Shown here piece by piece: positions 14,742 to 19,598 of a stretch of 19,598 nucleotides of DNA. The DNA is taken from assembly GCA_001725215.1 (NCBI GenBank), contig MEFT01000002.1, positions 1 through 19,598 of the forward strand, in the 5' to 3' direction. A program made the translations under genes and the position numbers. A model generated the notes under the pieces. That model made no database searches, was not told the origin of the DNA, and was given only the letters and a program-made list of their open reading frames with translations. This stretch comes from Clostridium sp. SCN 57-10. GTDB lineage: Bacteria > Bacillota > Clostridia > Oscillospirales > Butyricicoccaceae. Numbering within the stretch: position 1 is the first letter of the stretch; the number at the start of each line of letters is the position of its first letter.

Positions 14742-15209
14742 ATGAACAAGTACGACGAGGCCATGAAGCTGCTGGACGAAAAGTTCGGCCACAGAGACGG
14801 ATTGATTTCCCTGTCCACCATTGACCAAACTGCGAACGCCGAGGGCAAGTGCATCCCCGCCGCCCGCATTGTAAATGCCTATTACGAAGACGGCGCCTTT
14901 TACACCGTTACTTATGCAACCGCGACCAAAATGCTGCAGATCGCGCAAAACCCGGAGGTCGCTGTCTGCGTGATCGTGGATAACTTCACGGCCAACGGCA
15001 TCGGCGAAAACCTGGGCTGGGTGTGCGACGAGAAAAACGCCGAGATGATGGCCAAAATCCGCCCCGCGTTCGCCGAATGGTATAACGAGGCGAACAACGA
15101 CGAAGACACAAATACCTGCCTGCTGCGCGTCCGGCTGACAAAGGGCGTATGGAATGACGCCCACAAAGGAATCAGAAACGAAATCGATTTTGTGAACAAG
15201 ACGGCGTAA
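14742..15209 (+). CDS. Pyridoxamine 5'-phosphate oxidase-family flavin-binding protein
   Basis: This 155-residue protein fits the small FMN-binding split-barrel family related to pyridoxamine phosphate oxidase. The pattern is GLISLSTID near the start, then CIPAARIVNAYYEDGAFYTV, then ATKMLQIAQNPEVAVCV and NGIGENLGWV, ending VRLTKGVWNDAHKG. Such proteins often reduce or bind flavins, haem or quinones; the substrate cannot be told here, and a vitamin B6 role should not be assumed. The start at 14742 is seven bases after GGAGG (14730-14734); an upstream ATG at 14739 is too close. It is GC-rich and so marks the return to core-like DNA. A strong terminator follows. Confidence 0.8.
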   Translation: MNKYDEAMKLLDEKFGHRDGLISLSTIDQTANAEGKCIPAARIVNAYYEDGAFYTVTYATATKMLQIAQNPEVAVCVIVDNFTANGIGENLGWVCDEKNAEMMAKIRPAFAEWYNEANNDEDTNTCLLRVRLTKGVWNDAHKGIRNEIDFVNKTA

Positions 15210-15237
15210 ATTGTAGCATATCGCAACCATCATATCA

Positions 15238-15277
15238 AACGCCCTTGTAATCATGATTACAAGGGCGTTGCATTTTT
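15238..15277 (+). terminator. Terminator after the flavin-binding protein gene
   Basis: AACGCCCTTGTAATCA and its exact complement form a 32-bp palindrome (15238-15269), then a T-run (15273-15277). It shares its CCTTGTAAT core with the hairpin at 11622. Confidence 0.8.
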
Positions 15278-15383
15278 GTATGGAAACCACCCACGCGCCG
15301 TAAGGGTTCATCGACTTTTCACGCGTTCTATGATAAAATGCCAGCAGAAATGCAAACGCTTTGAATGTCATAGGAGGAAAACG

Positions 15384-15869
15384 ATGATTGACGGACTGGT
15401 GATGGAGATGGTGCACTATTACGCCGGCGACGCGCACCAGATTCAGCACTTTATGAAAGTGCACGGCTACGCAAGGCTGATCGGCACGCGGGAAAAGGTC
15501 TGCGCGCAGACGATGGAGGTTTTGGAAGCGGCGGCGGTGGTGCACGATATCGGCATCAAGCCTGCTATGGAGAAATACGGGCGGTGCGACGGTCCGCTTC
15601 AGGAAAAAGAGGGCGCGCCCATTGCGAAAGAAATGCTTAAGCGGCTTTCGTTTGGCGAAAGCGTGGTCGACCGCGTGTGCTTTCTCGTCGCGCATCACCA
15701 TACCTATGCCGACATAGACGGCATCGACTATCAAATTCTCGTTGAGGCCGATTTCCTCGTCAATCTGCATGAGGGAAAAAAGAGCAGAGAAGCCGCCGAA
15801 GAGACGTGCCTCCGCATCTTTCGCACGGAAACGGGAAAAAACCTGTGCAGGCAGATGTTTCTTGCATGA
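15384..15869 (+). CDS. HD-domain phosphohydrolase
   Basis: This 161-residue protein is a compact HD-superfamily metal-dependent phosphohydrolase. It has an early histidine (H22 or H27), the paired H54-D55 in AAAVVHDIGIKPAMEKYG, a histidine cluster AHHHTY (104-106) and D123 in LVEADFLVNLHEG. These supply the usual H...HD...D metal ligands. The substrate is not predictable; members act on nucleotides or nucleotide second messengers. The ATG has AGGAGG eight bases upstream; an open frame extends back to 15276 without a ribosome binding site. It ends at a bidirectional terminator shared with the convergent NUDIX gene. Confidence 0.85.
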   Translation: MIDGLVMEMVHYYAGDAHQIQHFMKVHGYARLIGTREKVCAQTMEVLEAAAVVHDIGIKPAMEKYGRCDGPLQEKEGAPIAKEMLKRLSFGESVVDRVCFLVAHHHTYADIDGIDYQILVEADFLVNLHEGKKSREAAEETCLRIFRTETGKNLCRQMFLA

Positions 15870-15873
15870 TCAA

Positions 15874-15901
15874 ACGGCGCCCTCCGTGCGGAGGGCGCCG
15901 T
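15874..15901. terminator. Bidirectional terminator between convergent genes
   Basis: ACGGCGCCCTCCG and its complement form a 13-bp GC-rich stem with a 2-base loop. It sits 4 bp after the HD gene and 4 bp after the NUDIX gene, which converge. T-runs are weak on both sides. Confidence 0.7.
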
Positions 15902-15905
15902 GATG

Positions 15906-16757
15906 TTATGACTGCGCCTCGTCAAGCAGGCCTTCTTGCCGTAGCCGCGCCAGGCTTTGCTCGATCTGCGCGTGCAGCTCGTCTTCGACGTGATAATAAA
16001 CGGCGATCTGCATGAGCGCCACGAGCGACTGCCGAATTTCGTTTGCAAGCGCCGTCTTGCGCGGCTCGCCGTATTTTTGCCGCTTAATGCCGCTGTCTTC
16101 CCAATGATTGATCTCTTTGGCGACCTCACCGCATTCCTCCAGCAGACGCGTCGCCATTTGAAACGGCTCGTTGCCGCGCGGAAAGCGCCGCGCCGCCCCT
16201 TTGGCCATTTGATAAAGTGCCGCCAGTCCCTGCCTTTCCGCCGCCTCGTCTGCGCGTATTTGCTCGTTCACGAGCGACAGAATATGCGCCTCGCGGCGCA
16301 GAAACGTGCCCTCCTGCTGCGCTGCAATGCGCAGATTGGCCTCACAGGCCGCCTGAGGATCGGCAAATGCAAGCGTGTAACCAAGCTCGGCTTCATATCC
16401 ATCAAGCTCGGGCGCCGAGTGATCGTCTCGCACGTCTGCCAGATAATAATAAGAGCGCTGATCGAAGATCTCTTCACAATACAGGCCGTGGCGTACCTCG
16501 TGCACCATGCCGAGGGGGCGCACGCTTTCGGGAATGATGTGCAGCCCCGTTTCCTCCCGTGTTTCGCGGACAAGCGCGTCAAGCTGCGTTTCGCCCGGCT
16601 CGATGCCGCCGCCGGGGAACTTATAATAGCCCTCTCTCTCGCATTTGACGAGCGCCAGCCGCCCGCCCTTTCGGATGACGGCGCGCACCGCAGAGCGGGA
16701 AAAACGGGTCCAGTCGGGGTCGTAATTCTTATCGTCAAACACGGCAAGCGTCTTCAT
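15906..16757 (-). CDS. NUDIX hydrolase fused to a MazG-like domain
   Basis: Both parts belong to nucleotide-pyrophosphate-cleaving families. The N-terminal half has a complete Nudix box (G50, E56, R64-E65, E68-E69, G71) within FPGGGIEPGETQLDALV and RETREETGL, following a KFP lead-in. The C-terminal part (about 195-275) looks MazG-like: NEPFQMATRLLEECGEVAKE (EExxE at 207-211) and a later helix ANEIRQSLVALMQIAVYYHV. In MazG the second motif is ExxD; here it is E240..Q243, so metal binding may be altered. A housecleaning role on damaged nucleotides is plausible. The ATG at 16757 gives 283 residues; an alternative ATG at 16769 abuts its AAAGG. TATAAT (16788-16793, minus) with a weak TTGCCT provides a promoter. 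Confidence 0.85.
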   Translation of the reverse strand: MKTLAVFDDKNYDPDWTRFSRSAVRAVIRKGGRLALVKCEREGYYKFPGGGIEPGETQLDALVRETREETGLHIIPESVRPLGMVHEVRHGLYCEEIFDQRSYYYLADVRDDHSAPELDGYEAELGYTLAFADPQAACEANLRIAAQQEGTFLRREAHILSLVNEQIRADEAAERQGLAALYQMAKGAARRFPRGNEPFQMATRLLEECGEVAKEINHWEDSGIKRQKYGEPRKTALANEIRQSLVALMQIAVYYHVEDELHAQIEQSLARLRQEGLLDEAQS

Positions 16758-16787
16758 AGGCGGTTCCATCCTTTGTTGTTTGACAAT

Positions 16788-16817
16788 ATTATACCGTTTT
16801 TTACCTGTAAAAGGCAA
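16788..16817 (-). promoter_or_regulatory. Promoter of the NUDIX-MazG gene
   Basis: On the minus strand TTGCCT (16812-16817) is followed after 18 bp by a perfect TATAAT (16788-16793), 31 bp before the ATG. Confidence 0.55.
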
Positions 16818-16818
16818 G

Positions 16819-16856
16819 AAAAAATGCGGGGGACGCAGATGCAGTGCGTCCCCCGC
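16819..16856 (-). terminator. Terminator of the Fe-S protein gene
   Basis: A perfect 12-bp stem (GCGGGGGACGCA/TGCGTCCCCCGC, 16826-16856) with a 7-base loop. On the minus strand it is followed by ATTTTTTC, so it terminates the Fe-S gene. Confidence 0.85.
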
Positions 16857-16893
16857 TTAAAACGCGGTGCTAGGGAAAGGCCCCGCGCGCGCG

Positions 16894-17646
16894 TTAGACC
16901 TCTTCGCCGTTTGCCGAGATGGTGATGACCTGCCACGGCAGGAACTTTCCGCTTGCCTGCAGCGCGCGCTTGACGGCGTTTTCCAGCCCGCCGCAGCACG
17001 GCACCTGCATACGCACGACCGTCACGCTCTTGATGTTGTTGCGCGCGATGATCTCGGTCAGCTTTTCGGCATAGTCGCCCTCGTCCAGCTTGGGGCAGCC
17101 GATCAGCGTGATGCGGTTTTTCAGGTAGCGGTTGTGGAAGTCGCCGCAGGCATAGGCCGAGCAGTCGGCGGCGATGAGCAGGTCGGCGCCGTCGAAATAG
17201 GGCGCGGTCACCGGCACCAGCTTAATCTGCACGGGCCACTGGCGCAGGCGCGACGGCACAGACGCGTTTGTGCTCTGCTGCGCTTCTTCGCGCTCAATGG
17301 CGCGCGAATGGCTGCCCGGGCAGCCGCAGGGCAGCGGCTCGCTTTGCGTTTCTTCACGCTCGATGGCGCGCGCCGCGCTTCCGGGGCAGCCGCCGTGCGC
17401 CGCTTTTTTTGCGGCCATACGCTCCGCGACAGCGGCAGCGTCATACGCGGCGGCCTCGCGCTCTACAAATGTGATGGCACCCGTTGGGCAGGTGGGCAGG
17501 CAGTCGCCCAGTCCGTCGCAATATTCATCGGAAATCAGCTTGGCCTTGCCGTTTACCATGGCGATCGCGCCTTCGTGGCAAGCGTTAGCGCATGCTCCGC
17601 AGCCGTTGCACAGCGCTTCGTTAATTTCTATCATTCGTCTAATCAT
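16894..17646 (-). CDS. Ferredoxin-like Fe-S protein with CPGS repeats
   Basis: This 250-residue protein starts with a two-cluster ferredoxin domain. Motif 1 is C13xxC16xxC19xxxC23. Motif 2 is C43...C49xxxC53, with Leu46 where a fourth cysteine often lies, so one cluster may have three cysteine ligands. A linker then holds two CPGS..RAIEREE units (87-102 and 109-124). The C-terminal domain has LRQWPVQIKLVPVTAPYFDG, LLIAADCSAYACGDFH, LIGCPKLD and VRMQVPCCGGLENAV. This domain order is familiar from anaerobic Clostridia, where the protein is a redox protein of unclear partner. The start at 17646 follows GGAGG by eight bases. A longer frame upstream to 17739 lacks a ribosome binding site. It diverges from the ABC-F gene. 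Confidence 0.85.
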   Translation of the reverse strand: MIRRMIEINEALCNGCGACANACHEGAIAMVNGKAKLISDEYCDGLGDCLPTCPTGAITFVEREAAAYDAAAVAERMAAKKAAHGGCPGSAARAIEREETQSEPLPCGCPGSHSRAIEREEAQQSTNASVPSRLRQWPVQIKLVPVTAPYFDGADLLIAADCSAYACGDFHNRYLKNRITLIGCPKLDEGDYAEKLTEIIARNNIKSVTVVRMQVPCCGGLENAVKRALQASGKFLPWQVITISANGEEV

Positions 17647-17680
17647 GTGTATATCCTCCAAAAGTTTGTTTGTTGTCTTG

Positions 17681-17722
17681 ATTATACGGCGCGTCGCGTG
17701 CCACGTCGGTTGTTTTTGCAAC
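17681..17722 (-). promoter_or_regulatory. Fe-S gene promoter with possible activator site
   Basis: On the minus strand TATAAT lies at 17681-17686, but the -35 position is poor (CCGACG or ACCGAC). Just upstream is a dyad, GTTG-N6-CAAC (17709-17722), placed where activators bind. A redox-responsive Crp/Fnr-type activator is a guess. Confidence 0.4.
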
Positions 17723-17778
17723 GAAACACATTTTTTCATTTAAAAAATGGGACAAGCAGACGAAATTGCGGAAAATGG

Positions 17779-17807
17779 TTGCCAAACGGCGCGAAACCAG
17801 ATACACT
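17779..17807 (+). promoter_or_regulatory. ABC-F promoter and structured leader
   Basis: TTGCCA (17779-17784), 17-bp spacer, TACACT (17802-17807). The resulting leader of about 75 bases includes a GC-rich hairpin CGCCGCC/GGCGGCG (17833-17854) without a T-run, then AAGGAG 12 bases before the ATG. ABC-F genes are often controlled by leader structures, but no attenuator is clear here. Confidence 0.5.
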
Positions 17808-17889
17808 GTAAGTTGCGATCATAGGCTTCCCCCGCCGCCCGCGCATAGGCGGCGCGCGAAGTCCAATATATAAGGAGAACACCAGCAAC

Positions 17890-19434
17890 ATGATAACTGT
17901 TTCCGATGTTTCGATTTCATTCCCCGGTCAGACGCTGTTTAAGCACGTCGACCTCAAGTTCACCCCCGGCAACTGCTATGGCATCATCGGCGCGAACGGC
18001 GCGGGCAAGTCGACCTTCCGGCGTGTGCTGTCGGGCTACCTCGACCCGTCGACGGGCACGGTGTCCATTCCTGCAACGATGCGTATGTCGGTGCTCAAGC
18101 AAGACCACTTCGCGTTTGACGAATATTCCGTGCTCGACACCGTCATCATGGGCAACAAGCACCTTTACGATATCGGGCGCGAAAAAGACGCGCTCTATCT
18201 GAAAGAAGATTTTTCCGACGAAGACGGCATCCGCGCCGCCGAGCTTGAGGGGCTTTATGCCGAAATGGGCGGCTGGGAGTCTGAAAGCGACGCGTCGCGC
18301 CTGATTCAGGGCCTCGGCCTGTCGGAGAACATCCTCTCTCAGCAGATGTCGAGCATCGCAGACAGCGACAAGGTGAAGGTGCTGCTCGCGCAGGCGCTGT
18401 TCGGTAACCCCGAAATCATGCTGCTCGACGAGCCGACCAACGAGCTGGACATCGATGCGGTGGCGTGGCTGGAGGAGTTCCTCATCGAGTACAGCGGCAC
18501 GGTCATCGTCGTCTCGCACGACCGCCACTTCCTCAACAACGTGTGCACCCATATCGTCGACATAGACTACGGCAAAATTAAAATGTATGTCGGCAACTAT
18601 GAGTTCTGGTACGAGTCGAGCCAGCTCATCCAGCGGCTGCTCAAGGCGCAGAACAAGCGCGCCGAGGAGAAGATCCCCGATTTGCAGGAGTTTATCCGCC
18701 GCTTTTCGGCCAACAAGTCGAAGTCCAAGCAGGCGACGAATCCGTTCGTCGGCTTCTCGCCCGACCGCGAGCCGGGCAAAGAGATACTGGAGGTCGATTC
18801 GCTGTGCAAGACGGTCGACGGCGAGCCGGTGCTCAGGGGCGTGACCTTCCGCCTCGACCGCACCGATAAGGTCGCCATTCTGAGCGAAAACCCGCTTTCG
18901 GTGACCGAGCTGTTCAAAATCATCATGGAGCAGAGCGCGGCCGACAGCGGCACCTTCAAATGGGGCGGCACGGTGAGCGTCTCTTACTTCCCGAAGGACA
19001 ACAGCGCGTTTTTTGACGACAATGAGCTGAACCTCATCGAATGGATGCGTCAGTATACGCAGACGGAAGACACTGAAACCTATCTGCGCGGCTTTTTAGG
19101 GCGCATGCTCTTTTCGGGCGACGAGGTCTGGAAGCCTGCGAAGGTGCTCTCCGGCGGCGAGCGCGTCAGATGTATGCTGTCGCGCATGATGCTTTACGGC
19201 AGCAACGTGCTCGTGCTCGACAAGCCGACCAACCATCTCGACCTGGAGAGCATCACGGCGGTCAACAACGGCCTGAGCGACTTTAAGGGCGTCGTCATTT
19301 TCAGTTCGCACGACCACGAGTTCATTCAGACGATCGCCAACCGCATCATCGAAATCACACCCGACGGCGTCATCGACCGCCGCTGCACCTACGACGAGTA
19401 TCTCGAGTGGAAGGCGCAGACCAAGAAGAAGTAA
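17890..19434 (+). CDS. ABC-F family ATPase, YbiT-like, with one degenerate ATP site
   Basis: ABC-F proteins are soluble tandem ATPases that act on ribosomes. This 514-residue protein resembles YbiT, with GNYEFWYESSQL after NBD1, a linker (about 240-295) with RFSANKSKSKQATN, and a YDEYLEW end. NBD1 has Walker A GANGAGKST (34-42), Walker B MLLDEPTNELD with E181, and H210. Its signature position reads MSSIADSD (153-160) instead of LSGGE. NBD2 keeps LSGGE (420-424) and H474. Its Walker A position reads LSENPLSVTE (331-340) with no GK, and its catalytic glutamate is K445 (LDKPTNHLD). The intact motifs all fall in one composite site and the lost ones in the other. A strong terminator follows. Antibiotic resistance cannot be inferred. 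Confidence 0.92.
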   Translation: MITVSDVSISFPGQTLFKHVDLKFTPGNCYGIIGANGAGKSTFRRVLSGYLDPSTGTVSIPATMRMSVLKQDHFAFDEYSVLDTVIMGNKHLYDIGREKDALYLKEDFSDEDGIRAAELEGLYAEMGGWESESDASRLIQGLGLSENILSQQMSSIADSDKVKVLLAQALFGNPEIMLLDEPTNELDIDAVAWLEEFLIEYSGTVIVVSHDRHFLNNVCTHIVDIDYGKIKMYVGNYEFWYESSQLIQRLLKAQNKRAEEKIPDLQEFIRRFSANKSKSKQATNPFVGFSPDREPGKEILEVDSLCKTVDGEPVLRGVTFRLDRTDKVAILSENPLSVTELFKIIMEQSAADSGTFKWGGTVSVSYFPKDNSAFFDDNELNLIEWMRQYTQTEDTETYLRGFLGRMLFSGDEVWKPAKVLSGGERVRCMLSRMMLYGSNVLVLDKPTNHLDLESITAVNNGLSDFKGVVIFSSHDHEFIQTIANRIIEITPDGVIDRRCTYDEYLEWKAQTKKK

Positions 19435-19438
19435 TAGG

Positions 19439-19466
19439 AAAGAGGGGGGAATTCCCCCCTCTTTTT
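19439..19466 (+). terminator. Terminator of the ABC-F gene
   Basis: AAAGAGGGGGG/CCCCCCTCTTT, an 11-bp stem with loop AATT, ending in five T. Confidence 0.92.
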
Positions 19467-19469
19467 GTT

Positions 19470-19598
19470 TGTCCTCGCGAGGAGGACGGGGTTTTTCGCG
19501 CGTTGCGCGGGACGGGGGTTACGCGTTTCCCACTGTGGGGTTGGACGAAGGTTACGCGCTTCGCGCGGAGGTAGACGCTTCGCTTAGAGTTACTTTTC
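19470..19598. repeat. Noncoding inverted-repeat element, copy C (inverted, cut by window edge)
   Basis: The DNA after the ABC-F terminator carries the outer arm of the same element family. It has GGACGAAGGTT, CGCGCTTCGCGCG and then a segment (19571-19598) that is the reverse complement of the right end of copy A (3903-3930), breaking off inside GTTACTTTTC. It is therefore in opposite orientation to copies A and B. The body lies beyond the window. Confidence 0.75.

Noticed and set aside
14742..15209. Assigning the flavoprotein to vitamin B6 synthesis with the MocR/ECF pair
   Set aside because: The split-barrel family is broad, the protein is short and it is 5 kb away; the family name alone does not support that role.
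1..19598. CRISPR array
   Set aside because: No regularly spaced short direct repeats were found; the repeated units are large hairpin elements.

Overview
The window looks like the chromosomal replication origin region of a high-GC member of the Clostridia, most likely an Oscillospirales/Ruminococcaceae-type gut anaerobe. That placement is an inference from the dnaA-dnaN order, strong Gram-positive ribosome binding sites, a Clostridia-style YbiT-like ABC-F protein, a MocR regulator beside an ECF transporter subunit, and a GC-rich core. No 16S gene is present to confirm it.

Layout. Positions 1-2100 (minus strand) hold the 5' part of dnaN and all of dnaA. The 390-bp gap between them has DnaA boxes, a G-run and TAG trinucleotides arranged like the Bacillus subtilis basal unwinding system, so it is the probable oriC. 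Positions 2413-6649 (plus) hold mnmA (tRNA 2-thiolation) and the tldD-tldE protease pair. Positions 7212-9293 hold a divergent pair, an ECF transporter S subunit and a MocR/PdxR-like regulator. They share an operator-like intergenic region and suggest vitamin B6-linked control.

A tRNA-Pro(CGG) gene at 9453-9529 marks the start of an accessory region. Its 3' end plus terminator is duplicated 1.2 kb downstream, bracketing an AT-rich cassette with one HNH endonuclease gene. A second AT-rich gene (DUF4160-like), a secreted SLH protein with four repeats and a DUF1003 membrane protein follow. From about 14.7 kb the composition returns to core-like: a pyridoxamine-oxidase-fold flavoprotein, an HD-domain hydrolase, a NUDIX-MazG-like fusion (minus), a ferredoxin-like Fe-S protein (minus) and an ABC-F ATPase (plus).

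The most unusual items are: (1) a family of 0.4-0.55 kb noncoding repeats (3453-3992, 6692-7160 and an inverted partial copy at 19470-19598) with nested inverted repeats and conserved hairpins at each end; (2) the tRNA-Pro cassette with a putative modification-dependent HNH nuclease; (3) a YbiT-like ABC-F protein in which one ATP site looks intact and the other has lost its Walker A, catalytic Glu and signature residues together; (4) a MocR regulator whose PLP-anchoring lysine is arginine; and (5) the well-resolved oriC. No CRISPR array, integrase, transposase or rRNA gene was seen.
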